Positions 26,005 to 34,203 of a DNA stretch of 64,000 nucleotides are shown here, in pieces. The translations under genes and the position numbers were made by a program. Origin of the DNA: Bacteroidales bacterium UBA4116 (lineage in GTDB: Bacteria > Bacteroidota > Bacteroidia > Bacteroidales > Tannerellaceae); NCBI GenBank assembly GCA_002381645.1, contig DFXE01000001.1, positions 311,479-375,478 on the forward strand. The letters are read 5' to 3'. Within the stretch, counting starts at the first letter, position 1; each line of letters starts with the position of its first letter. Under the pieces are notes generated by a model. The model worked only from the letters and a program-made list of their open reading frames with translations. It was not told the DNA's origin and made no database searches.

Positions 26005-27858
26005 ATGAAAAAGTTAGTCTTATTGTTTGCGGTACTGTTATATGGTACCGCAAACCTTTCAGCAATTCCGCGCCCGGAATACCCACGCCCGCAGTTTGAA
26101 CGTACACAATGGGTCAATTTAAATGGTGACTGGACCTATTCGTTCGATTTCAGCGGTTCGGGCATGGAACGGGAATTATATAAATCGACAGGGTTTGATC
26201 AAAAGATCGTTGTGCCTTTTTGCCCCGAAAGCGAATTGTCGGGAGTTGGATATAAAGATTTTATACCCCATTTCTGGTATCAGCGTACGGTATCTGTTCC
26301 GCAGGATTGGGCGGGGAAAAAGATTTTATTGAACTTCGGCGCCGTATATTACAAAGCTGAAATATATATCGACGGCACATTGGCCGGACGGCATTTTGGC
26401 GGCACTTCCTCTTTTTCCGTAGATATAACCCATTTAGTAAAAGCCGGCAGCCGGCATAACCTGGTCGTATATGTACAGAGCGATGTACGAAGTATGCAGC
26501 AACCGGCCGGAAAACAAAACCTGCAATACGAATCGTATGCCTGTAATTATACACGTACTACGGGGATATGGCAAACCGTATGGATGGAAGCAGTCCACCC
26601 CGAAGGATTACAATCCGTACAGGTTATAACCGATATCGACCAAAAACAGATCGTCATCCGTCCACGTTTCTATAAAGAACTGGGGGGTAAATTAGAAGTA
26701 TCCCTTTTGGATAACGGTAAAGTAGTTGCTAAACAAACCGTGACCGCCAATACACATTCTTCTGTGGTGCTTCCGGTAAAGAACATGAAAACCTGGAGTC
26801 CCGAAAGCCCCTTCCTCTACGATGTGGAGTATAAGGTTTACAACAAACAGGGAGTTGTAGTAGACCAGGTGAAGACTTATGTAGGTATGCGTAAAGTACA
26901 TATTGAAGGCAACAAGATTTACCTTAATAATCAACCTTTTTACCAGCGGCTGGTATTGGACCAGGGATTTTATCCCGACGGTATCTGGACCGCTCCCAGC
27001 GACGAAGCTCTCCGGAAGGATATCGAACTGTCGATGCAAGCCGGTTTCAACGGGGCACGGCTTCATCAGAAAGTTTTTGAAGAGCGCTTTTATTACTGGG
27101 CGGATAAAATAGGTTACCTTACATGGGGGGAAGCTTCCAGCTGGGGCATGGATTGTAACGATCCGATCGTGGCCCGCAACTTTCTTACCGAATGGGCGGA
27201 AATCGTGGAACGCGACCGCAACCATCCTTCCCTGCTTATATGGACACCCACAAACGAACAGTTCTGGCCCGACCGCGTTCAGTATCCCCGTTTCATGGAA
27301 GACCTTTATAAAATAACGAAGATGATCGATCCCACACGTCCTTTCCACGGGGCAAGCGGAGGTACGCATATCGCCACCGATATCTGGACCATTCACGATT
27401 ACGAACAGGATCCTTCCAAATTAAAGGAAAGATTATATAATGGAGGAAAGCTGGCCGCGACACCCATGTGGGAAATCCAGCTTATGCCCAAGAATATAGG
27501 GTACAATGGGTTGAAATATACCGACCAGTATAACTTCCCCGGGTACAATAAAGATATGCCTTATTTAGTAGATGAATTCGGGGGCATTAAATGGAATCCT
27601 TCCCAGCAGATGGAAAGCGCGCAGAACACATCATGGGGATACGGCGAACCGCCGAGATCACTTGAAGAATTCTACGCCCGCCTGGAAGGACAGGTAAATA
27701 ACGTACTTTCACTCTCAAGTGATATCTGGGGGTATTGTTATACCCAGCTCACCGATGTAGAGCAGGAGCAAAACGGTATTTATTATTACGATCGTACGCC
27801 TAAATTCGACATGAAGCGTATTCATGCGATTTTCAGTAAAGATCCGGAAAACAAATAA
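26005..27858 (+). CDS. GH2-family glycoside hydrolase (second of the pair)
   Basis: A 617-residue secreted paralogue of the preceding gene, with signal peptide MKKLVLLFAVLLYGTANLSA. Shared framework blocks include PRPQFERTQWVNLNG, LNFGAVYYKAEIYI and TRTTGIWQTVWMEAV. The acid/base is Glu418 (WTPTNEQFW) and the nucleophile Glu524 (LVDEFGGIKW). The pair arose by duplication but differs around the active site (TNEQFW against FNEAWG), which points to different substrates. An extra loop near 470-520 carries QLMPKNIGYNG. The gene starts 2 bases after the upstream stop and is followed by an intrinsic terminator. Confidence 0.87.
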   Translation: MKKLVLLFAVLLYGTANLSAIPRPEYPRPQFERTQWVNLNGDWTYSFDFSGSGMERELYKSTGFDQKIVVPFCPESELSGVGYKDFIPHFWYQRTVSVPQDWAGKKILLNFGAVYYKAEIYIDGTLAGRHFGGTSSFSVDITHLVKAGSRHNLVVYVQSDVRSMQQPAGKQNLQYESYACNYTRTTGIWQTVWMEAVHPEGLQSVQVITDIDQKQIVIRPRFYKELGGKLEVSLLDNGKVVAKQTVTANTHSSVVLPVKNMKTWSPESPFLYDVEYKVYNKQGVVVDQVKTYVGMRKVHIEGNKIYLNNQPFYQRLVLDQGFYPDGIWTAPSDEALRKDIELSMQAGFNGARLHQKVFEERFYYWADKIGYLTWGEASSWGMDCNDPIVARNFLTEWAEIVERDRNHPSLLIWTPTNEQFWPDRVQYPRFMEDLYKITKMIDPTRPFHGASGGTHIATDIWTIHDYEQDPSKLKERLYNGGKLAATPMWEIQLMPKNIGYNGLKYTDQYNFPGYNKDMPYLVDEFGGIKWNPSQQMESAQNTSWGYGEPPRSLEEFYARLEGQVNNVLSLSSDIWGYCYTQLTDVEQEQNGIYYYDRTPKFDMKRIHAIFSKDPENK

Positions 27859-27864
27859 TCATCA

Positions 27865-27900
27865 TAAAGATTGCCCGGTAATACTACCGGGCAATCTTTA
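27865..27900 (+). terminator. Hairpin between GH2 and GH127-type genes
   Basis: TAAAGATTGCCCGGTA at 27865-27880 pairs perfectly with 27885-27900 around a 4-base loop (ATAC). That is a 16-bp stem ending in TCTTTATTTA. It looks like an intrinsic terminator. The next gene lies 38 bases further on the same strand, so it may set a lower level of expression for that gene rather than end the operon completely. Confidence 0.8.
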
Positions 27901-27938
27901 TTTAACTAAACTCATTATGGAAAAAAAGACATAAAACA

Positions 27939-29960
27939 ATGAAAAATACCATACTATCGTTTCTGTTTATAGGACTGGCTGCATGTACTTCCCAACCTAA
28001 CAAAGATATATCTGTGGTCGACAGGCTTCCCACCGATACCTATAATGATCACTATATTAGTAACCGGTCGCCTTTGCAACCGTCCCAATTTATAAAACTC
28101 CCGGTCGGAAGCATCGAACCGGGGGGCTGGCTCCTCCGCCAAATGGAATTGCAAAAGGACGGACTAAACGGACATTTGGGTGAAATAAGCGCCTGGCTGC
28201 AAAAAGGGGATAACGCCTGGTTGAAAAACGGCGGGCAATGGGGCTGGGAAGAAGTTCCTTACTGGTTAAGGGGATATGGCAACCTTGCCTACGCGTTAAA
28301 AGATGAATCTATGCTGAAAGAAACAAAATTTTGGATAGATCATATCCTGGACAGCCAACGGGCAGACGGGAATTTTGGTCCCATCCATCAAAATGACGGA
28401 AAACAGGATTTCTGGCCCAATATGATCGTATTGTGGATTATGCAATCTTATTATGAATATACCGGGGAGCAAAGAATACTTGATTTTATGTCGGATTATT
28501 GCAGGTTCCTTTTAACCGTACCCGACGAAGATTTCCTGTACAGTTACTGGGAAAACAGCCGTGGCGGAGACAATCTGTGGAGTGTTGTTTGGCTCTATAA
28601 CCATACCGGGGATAAAAGCCTTTTACAATTAGCTGATAAAATACACCGGAATACGGCCGACTGGACTAAATCCACAGAATTACCCAACTGGCATAATGTG
28701 AATATCGCCCAATGTTTCCGTGAACCGGCTACCTATTTCCTTTTTACACAAGATTCGGCGATGCTTGCCGCCAGCTATAATGTGCAAAGCCTTATCCGGA
28801 GAGCCTTCGGACAAGTCCCGGGCGGTATGTTCGGCGCCGACGAAAACGCCCGCATAGGTTTCTTCGATCCGCGTCAGGGAACAGAGACATGCGGATTTGT
28901 TGAACAAATGGCATCCGACGAGATTATGTTACTCATTACCGGCGACCCGTATTGGGCGGAAAACTGCGAAGACGTAGCCTTTAACAGCTACCCTGCTTCC
29001 ATGATGCCCGATTACAAAGCATTGCGGTATATCACCAGCCCGAACCATGTGGTGAGCGACTCTAAAAATCATCATCCGGGAATTGATAACCGCGGGCCTT
29101 TCCTGGCTATGAATCCGTTCAGCAGCCGGTGTTGCCAGCACAACCATGGATTTGGATGGCCGTATTATGCGGAACATCTGATACTGGCGACGCCCGACAA
29201 CGGCATGGCAGCCGTACTCTATAATACCTGCCGGGCAAAGGTGAAAGTGGGGAACGGAACAGAAGTTATCATACAGGAGCAGAGCAATTATCCGTTTGAA
29301 GAGAATATTCGTTTCACGATCAACACACCGGAAAACGTAACCTTCCCGCTTTATTTACGTATACCCTCCTGGTGTGAGAATGCATCCATCAGTATAAACG
29401 GAACAAAAAGCCCGGTAGAAACAGCAGACGGCAGTTACGCACGTATAACCCGTGAATGGGCTGATGAAGACGAAGTCATATTGCATATACCGATGAAACT
29501 CTCTACCCGGCAATGGCAGGTCAACAAAAACAGCGTAAGCATAGATTACGGTCCGTTAACTTTGTCGCTTAAAATAGAGGAAGATTATAAACGCCTCGAC
29601 AGCCGTGAAACTGCCATATGGGATTCTAAATGGCAGGAAGGGGCGGATGCTTCGAAATGGCCTACTTACGAGATCTATCCTGCAAGCGCATGGAACTATG
29701 CGCTCTCGGTCAATTCTCCCATAGAAATAATCCATAGGCCCTGGCCGGAGGATAATAATCCGTTTACATTGCCGAATGTACCAATTGAATTTAAAACGAA
29801 AGGAAGGCTTATACCCGAATGGAAAATTGATGAGTACGATCTTTGCGGCGTATTACCGTATGAGAATGCCGTTATGTCGGACCGGAAGGAAGATATTACA
29901 TTGGTTCCTATGGGAGCCGCCCGCTTACGGATAACAGCATTTCCTCCCGCAAAAGAATAA
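27939..29960 (+). CDS. GH127-family (beta-L-arabinofuranosidase-like) lipoprotein
   Basis: A 673-residue lipoprotein (lipobox LAAC, Cys16). It has the (alpha/alpha)6 barrel plus C-terminal beta-sandwiches of the GH127/DUF1680 clan. The zinc and catalytic set of HypBA1 can be recognised: Glu316-x-Cys318 in GTETCGFVEQM and the Cys398-Cys399 pair in SSRCCQHNHG, where the first Cys of the pair corresponds to the nucleophile. The spacing of Cys318 to Cys398 (80 residues) is close to that in HypBA1 (77). The family removes beta-L-arabinofuranose, although relatives have other activities. Together with GH43 it points to an arabinose-containing glycan. A terminator-like hairpin separates it from the upstream GH2 gene. 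Confidence 0.83.
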   Translation: MKNTILSFLFIGLAACTSQPNKDISVVDRLPTDTYNDHYISNRSPLQPSQFIKLPVGSIEPGGWLLRQMELQKDGLNGHLGEISAWLQKGDNAWLKNGGQWGWEEVPYWLRGYGNLAYALKDESMLKETKFWIDHILDSQRADGNFGPIHQNDGKQDFWPNMIVLWIMQSYYEYTGEQRILDFMSDYCRFLLTVPDEDFLYSYWENSRGGDNLWSVVWLYNHTGDKSLLQLADKIHRNTADWTKSTELPNWHNVNIAQCFREPATYFLFTQDSAMLAASYNVQSLIRRAFGQVPGGMFGADENARIGFFDPRQGTETCGFVEQMASDEIMLLITGDPYWAENCEDVAFNSYPASMMPDYKALRYITSPNHVVSDSKNHHPGIDNRGPFLAMNPFSSRCCQHNHGFGWPYYAEHLILATPDNGMAAVLYNTCRAKVKVGNGTEVIIQEQSNYPFEENIRFTINTPENVTFPLYLRIPSWCENASISINGTKSPVETADGSYARITREWADEDEVILHIPMKLSTRQWQVNKNSVSIDYGPLTLSLKIEEDYKRLDSRETAIWDSKWQEGADASKWPTYEIYPASAWNYALSVNSPIEIIHRPWPEDNNPFTLPNVPIEFKTKGRLIPEWKIDEYDLCGVLPYENAVMSDRKEDITLVPMGAARLRITAFPPAKE

Positions 29961-30006
29961 TATGGATTATTCTTTTGTATGATAAAAAAATAATCGATGT
30001 GAGTCC

Positions 30007-30040
30007 CGATAAATTAGTATTACACTGTGACAATTTATCG
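30007..30040. repeat. 9-bp inverted repeat downstream of the GH127-type gene
   Basis: CGATAAATT at 30007-30015 and AATTTATCG at 30032-30040 form a perfect 9-bp inverted repeat with a 16-base loop, 47 bases past the GH127-type stop. It may be a weak terminator; it is AT-rich and has no long T-run. Confidence 0.45.
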
Positions 30041-30107
30041 CTTTATTACTAAATAACTAAGCCATAGTTAATGTACATTTGATGCATGGATTATTCCTTT
30101 TTATTCA

Positions 30108-30189
30108 TTCCACCTTGGTGAAATTTATTTTTCACTAAGGTGGAATTTTTATTTCACCCGGGTGAAACGAATATTTCACCAACGTGAAA
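30108..30189. repeat. Four 16-bp palindromes at an exact 22-bp period
   Basis: Four copies of consensus TTTCACCNNGGTGAAA start at 30108, 30130, 30152 and 30174: TTCCACCTTGGTGAAA, TTTCACTAAGGTGGAA, TTTCACCCGGGTGAAA and TTTCACCAACGTGAAA. Each is separated by exactly 6 AT-rich bases, so the period is 22 bp (about two helical turns). The third copy is a perfect palindrome. In RNA, copies one and two pair completely (with one G-U) around a 6-base loop and are followed by five T, so they can act as a terminator of the glycosidase operon. The exact phasing of all four is not needed for that and suggests protein binding or a repeat family. The array lies between two convergent 3' ends. Confidence 0.85.
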
Positions 30190-30447
30190 TGAATAATTCT
30201 TCAAAGACTTAGAATCAAAACCTCCTATGTTATGCAATAAATATAAAGGTAGTAAACATGAGTTCCTTCTACAGAAGCTATAAGCTTCCGCATGAACAGT
30301 TACATACATGGAAAATTGCGGGTGAAAGTAATGTTACATGAGTGGAAGATGATCTTCCACCCTAAATCATACTGCGCATCAGCCTTTGAGGGGAAAAGTG
30401 GAAGGTGAAGGATGGTTGTGGGGAAAGAATGTGTTTAAGGTATATGA
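30190..30447. other. Remainder of convergent intergenic region, with one 19-bp palindrome
   Basis: No gene was recognised. The stretch holds GTGGAAGATGATCTTCCAC at 30342-30360 (9-bp arms, 1-base centre) and a smaller palindrome GAAGCTATAAGCTTC at 30274-30288. GTGGAAG also recurs near 30389. No promoter consensus pointing to a small gene was seen. Confidence 0.5.
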
Positions 30448-31410
30448 TTAGAAAATACCTCCTTTATACATATCGTCAAAGTTCGGTTTTGAAGTCTCTG
30501 TACTTTTGGTGTCATCATCCGGGTTTAATTCCTGTGATTTCTTTATATCCTCTTCGGCACCTTCATTATCTCCCAGCATTTTTTTTGCTTTTCCTCTTTT
30601 ATTGTAAGCTTCAGCAAAATCGGGTTTGATTTCAATTGCTTCATCGAAAAGTTCTACAGCTTTGGCCAGTTCTCCTGTATTAATGAGCAAAGAACCGAAA
30701 GCAAGAAAAGCGTCTGTATTGAACGGATTTAATTCTAAAACCTGTTTATAGTCATCTACGGCCGCAGATATATCGTTAAGTTTTTCATGTATACGGGCAC
30801 GCAAAAGATAACTTGCTTCTTCTTCAGGAGCCAGCTCTATGGCTTTTTCAATGTCCGGCAAAGCATTTTCAGCCTCATTTAATTCGACAAATACTTCCGC
30901 ACGCAGCAGATAAGCCTCGGTAAAGTCGTCTTTCAATTCAATGGCTTTGGACAAATCGGTTACGGCCTCTTTTAACACTTTGGTTAACTTTTTCGCTTTA
31001 CCCGACAGATACCATGCGGCATGATTAGCATCGTCGAGTTCGATAACACGTAGGCAGTCAGTCAACGCTTCCTGTTCTTTATCCATAAGAAATAAGATCT
31101 GAATACGGGTAAGGTAGGAAGGTACGCTTTCAGGCTCCAGTTCAATCATACGGGTAGAGAGGCTTAATGCCTCTTCGAACTCATGTACGTTTATATAGGC
31201 TGTTACCAGATAGCCCATTGTCTCGAAATCTTCCTGAATCTCCAGCGCTTCCCGAAAACATTTGATCGCATATGGTACTTGTCCGATCCGTTGGGCGCGG
31301 AGGCCATCGTATTTAAAAATATCAAAATTCTTTTTATCGGCTTTAGAAATACTTTCCGTTGCGCTATCCTCCCTGGATGAAGAAAAAAGAGATTTAAAAA
31401 AGTTTCCCAT
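30448..31410 (-). CDS. Tetratricopeptide-repeat protein
   Basis: A 320-residue protein when begun at the ATG at 31410 (MGNFFKSLFSSSRED). An upstream ATG at 31446 adds 12 residues but overlaps the promoter element. About eight TPR units run from residue 40 to 300 with the usual spacing, for example AIKCFREALEIQ, EALTDCLRVIELD, AVTDLSKAIELK, AVELFDEAIEIKPDFAEAY. There is no signal peptide, although the hydrophobic N-terminus could touch the membrane. It is likely a protein-interaction scaffold; the partner is unknown. It is transcribed away from the NhaC-type gene from a shared promoter region and ends facing the palindrome array. Confidence 0.85.
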   Translation of the reverse strand: MGNFFKSLFSSSREDSATESISKADKKNFDIFKYDGLRAQRIGQVPYAIKCFREALEIQEDFETMGYLVTAYINVHEFEEALSLSTRMIELEPESVPSYLTRIQILFLMDKEQEALTDCLRVIELDDANHAAWYLSGKAKKLTKVLKEAVTDLSKAIELKDDFTEAYLLRAEVFVELNEAENALPDIEKAIELAPEEEASYLLRARIHEKLNDISAAVDDYKQVLELNPFNTDAFLAFGSLLINTGELAKAVELFDEAIEIKPDFAEAYNKRGKAKKMLGDNEGAEEDIKKSQELNPDDDTKSTETSKPNFDDMYKGGIF

Positions 31411-31434
31411 GGGGCTAATGTTTTTAATAATTGA

Positions 31435-31442
31435 CAAAAATA
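31435..31442 (-). promoter_or_regulatory. Candidate -7 element for the TPR gene
   Basis: The minus strand reads TATTTTTG, an exact TAnnTTTG match, 24 bases upstream of the ATG at 31410. This supports that start over the longer frame. No clear -33 element was seen. Confidence 0.4.
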
Positions 31443-31485
31443 CCAATTTTAATAGAAAAACAGGTTATTTAGTTTGGTACTTCTT

Positions 31486-31493
31486 TATCTTTG
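31486..31493 (+). promoter_or_regulatory. Candidate -7 element for the NhaC-type gene
   Basis: TATCTTTG matches the Bacteroidetes -7 consensus exactly and lies 26 bases before the ATG at 31520. It supports that start rather than the longer frame that runs back into the TPR gene. Confidence 0.45.
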
Positions 31494-31519
31494 TATTCCT
31501 ATTTAATTTAGTTCAACGA

Positions 31520-32986
31520 ATGCATAGCGATTCTCCCAGAATACCTTCCCCTTTATTATCTCTTGTCCCGATACTTATATTAGTCGGATTACTTTTTATC
31601 ACCATACGGATATTCGGCAGCGATTCATTAAGCGGTGCAAGCCAGATCGCGTTATTAACGGCAACGGCTGTATGTTCATTCATTGCAGTTGTTTACTGCA
31701 AAGTAAAATGGAAAACGATTGAAATCGCCATTATCAACAATGTTTCGGGTGTGGCGATCGCCATATTTATATTATTGATAATAGGAGCCTTATCGGGTAG
31801 CTGGATGATCAGTGGAGTGGTGCCGACATTGATATATTACGGAATGCAAATTATTCATCCGAGCTTCTTCCTGGTTTCTACCTGTTTGATTTGCGCTATT
31901 GTTTCAGTCATGACGGGCAGCTCCTGGACAACCATTGCCACGATAGGGATTGCTTTGCTGGGAATCGGGCAGGCTCAGGGTTTTTCCGACGGATGGATTG
32001 CGGGGGCGATCGTCTCCGGAGCTTATTTCGGTGATAAGATGTCGCCTTTATCGGATACCACCATTTTGGCCTCATCCGTAACGGATACACCGTTGTTTAA
32101 GCATATCCGGTATATGATGATAACAACGATACCATCCATTGTAATCTCACTTATCATTTTCACCATTGCCGGCTTATCGCATGAAGCAACAGCTACGGAA
32201 CAAATCGCCATTTATTCCGCTTCGCTCAAAGAGACATTTACTATTTCTTTATGGTTATTGGTGATCCCGGTTTTTACGGGTTTCCTAATTGCCAGGCGCG
32301 TACCATCTGTTGTCACTTTATTTTTATCTGCCGCCTTGGCAGGAGTGTTCGCCTTATTCTTTCAGCCTCATTTATTGCATGAAATAGCCGGAACGGATAC
32401 GCAAGGCATAACGTCGCAAATAAAAGGTTTATTGATAACATTTTACGGCAGTACACAGATCGAGACCGGAAACAGCGCGTTAAATGAATTGATATCGACC
32501 AGCGGCATGAGTGGTATGCTTAACACCATATGGCTTATTATATGCGCGATGAGCTTTGGTGGCGCTATGGCTGCAAGTGGTATGCTGGGAAGTATAACTT
32601 CGGTATTCCTCCGGTTTATGAAACGTACGGTAGGTTTAGTTGCCTCCACGGTCGCATCGGGTATATTCTTTAATATAACTACCGCCGACCAGTACATTTC
32701 TATTATTTTAACCGGCAATATGTTTAAGAATATTTATAAGGAAAAAGGGTATGAGAACCGGTTGCTCAGCCGTACTACGGAGGATGCTGTTACGGTAACT
32801 TCGCCGCTTGTACCCTGGAATACATGCGGAATGACTCAGGCCACTATTCTCGGTGTGTCTACATTTACTTATTTGCCTTACTGCTTTTTCAACCTGATCA
32901 GTCCTTTAATGAGTATAACTATTGCCGCTTTAGGCTACAAAATATATCGTACAAATGAAAAAGATAAAGATATCATTACTGGGTAA
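31520..32986 (+). CDS. NhaC-family Na+/H+ antiporter
   Basis: A 488-residue membrane protein with about 11-12 helices. The ATG at 31520 (MHSDSPR) is chosen because the open frame upstream runs through the TPR gene on the other strand and because a -7 element precedes it. The motifs GSSWTTIATIG and SGAYFGDKMSPLSDTT (about 133-182) are the NhaC signature, and a second related half has TADQYISIILTGNMF and SPLVPWNTCGMTQ. The family exchanges sodium for protons; some members exchange malate for lactate. Its 3' end overlaps the next transporter gene by 32 bases in a different frame, so the two are cotranscribed. Confidence 0.9.
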   Translation: MHSDSPRIPSPLLSLVPILILVGLLFITIRIFGSDSLSGASQIALLTATAVCSFIAVVYCKVKWKTIEIAIINNVSGVAIAIFILLIIGALSGSWMISGVVPTLIYYGMQIIHPSFFLVSTCLICAIVSVMTGSSWTTIATIGIALLGIGQAQGFSDGWIAGAIVSGAYFGDKMSPLSDTTILASSVTDTPLFKHIRYMMITTIPSIVISLIIFTIAGLSHEATATEQIAIYSASLKETFTISLWLLVIPVFTGFLIARRVPSVVTLFLSAALAGVFALFFQPHLLHEIAGTDTQGITSQIKGLLITFYGSTQIETGNSALNELISTSGMSGMLNTIWLIICAMSFGGAMAASGMLGSITSVFLRFMKRTVGLVASTVASGIFFNITTADQYISIILTGNMFKNIYKEKGYENRLLSRTTEDAVTVTSPLVPWNTCGMTQATILGVSTFTYLPYCFFNLISPLMSITIAALGYKIYRTNEKDKDIITG

Positions 32987-34169
32987 AATCGTAATTGCTA
33001 TTGCTGCCGGTATTTTGCTGGGACAGTTTCTTCCGGCATCCATAGCGCGTATCTTTGTTACCTTTAACTCTTTATTCGGGAATTTCCTTTCCTTTTCAAT
33101 TCCGTTAATCATATTGGGGCTTGTGGCTCCGGCTATTGGTGAACTGGGAAAAGGCGCCGGGAAATTATTGGTCATTACCGCGCTTATCGCCTATGGCTCC
33201 ACGCTCTTTTCCGGTTTCTTTACGTTCTTTGCCAGCTCCGCGGTATTTCCGGGTATGCTACCTGTAAACGAAGAATTTACAGCGATCGAGAATCCTGAGA
33301 ATTTTATGCTCACCACATACTTTACCGTGCAAATGCCACCCCTAATGGATATTATGACAGCCCTGCTCCTTTCGTTTGTACTTGGGTTGGGGATATCGAA
33401 TATTGCCGGAAATGCGCTGCGAAACTTTTTTATTGATTTCCGCGATATAGTCACCAAACTGATCGAATCGGTTATCATTCCTTTACTACCGTTACACATT
33501 TTCGGTATTTTCCTGAATATGGCGGTAAGCGGTCATGTGATGGGAATTATCGGAATGTTCCTGAAAGTCATCCTTGTTATATTCGTTTTGCATATCGTTT
33601 TATTATTACTGCAATTCAGTATCGCCGGAATAGTAAGTAATAAGAACCCTTTACTTTTACTTAAGAATATGCTGCCCGCCTATGTTACGGCGTTAGGTAC
33701 CCAATCATCTGCGGCAACCATACCGGTTACACTGGCTCAAACCATGAAGAACGGAGTACGTGAGAACATTGCCGTATTTGTGATTCCGCTTTGTGCCACT
33801 ATTCATTTATCAGGAAGCACCATGAAGATTGTGGCCTGTGCCATGGCTATCATGTATATGGCGGGTGAACCGGTTACCATTGGCGCATTTGCCGGATTTA
33901 TAATGATGCTCGGGATTGCGATGGTGGCAGCGCCGGGAGTTCCGGGAGGAGCAATTATGGCCGCCCTGGGGATACTCCAAAGTATGCTTGGCTTCAATGA
34001 GACACTTCAGGCGTTAATGATCGCTTTATACATAGCAATGGATAGTTTCGGTACGGCCTGTAATGTTACCGGCGACGGGGCAATTGCCATTGTAGTAGAT
34101 AAGATAGCAGGAAAAGGAGTAAATGAAAATGGAAAATTGCAAACAGAAAGCGATCAAGCCATCATCTGA
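32955..34169 (+). CDS. Dicarboxylate/amino-acid:cation symporter (DAACS family)
   Basis: A 404-residue membrane protein of the GltP/SstT fold. Eight helices plus two re-entrant hairpins are visible. The serine-rich hairpin motif reads GTQSSAATIPVT (about 247-258), and the second hairpin is APGVPGGAIM (about 335-344). Helix eight carries DSFGTACNVTGDGA, with the Asp and Asn residues that bind substrate and cations. It imports an acidic or neutral amino acid or dicarboxylate with sodium or protons. Overlap with the NhaC-type gene suggests that the antiporter supplies the sodium gradient for this symporter; that is inference. Its 3' end faces the M16 protease gene with a 34-base gap. Confidence 0.92.
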   Translation: MKKIKISLLGKIVIAIAAGILLGQFLPASIARIFVTFNSLFGNFLSFSIPLIILGLVAPAIGELGKGAGKLLVITALIAYGSTLFSGFFTFFASSAVFPGMLPVNEEFTAIENPENFMLTTYFTVQMPPLMDIMTALLLSFVLGLGISNIAGNALRNFFIDFRDIVTKLIESVIIPLLPLHIFGIFLNMAVSGHVMGIIGMFLKVILVIFVLHIVLLLLQFSIAGIVSNKNPLLLLKNMLPAYVTALGTQSSAATIPVTLAQTMKNGVRENIAVFVIPLCATIHLSGSTMKIVACAMAIMYMAGEPVTIGAFAGFIMMLGIAMVAAPGVPGGAIMAALGILQSMLGFNETLQALMIALYIAMDSFGTACNVTGDGAIAIVVDKIAGKGVNENGKLQTESDQAII

Positions 34170-34203
34170 ATTATTCCATTTTCCATTTCCGGTGTTAACA
34201 CAT

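Noticed and set aside
26692..27396. Minus-strand open frame of 234 codons inside the second GH2 gene
   Set aside because: Antisense to the GH2 catalytic domain with no family resemblance; a shadow frame.
30108..30189. Possible CRISPR array
   Set aside because: The period is only 22 bp with 6-base spacers and each unit is palindromic; CRISPR repeats and spacers are much longer and no cas genes are present.
34127..34188. 11-bp inverted repeat (AAATGGAAAAT / ATTTTCCATTT) at the 3' end of the DAACS gene
   Set aside because: The arms are A/T-rich with a 40-base loop, so chance pairing is likely; not a convincing terminator.
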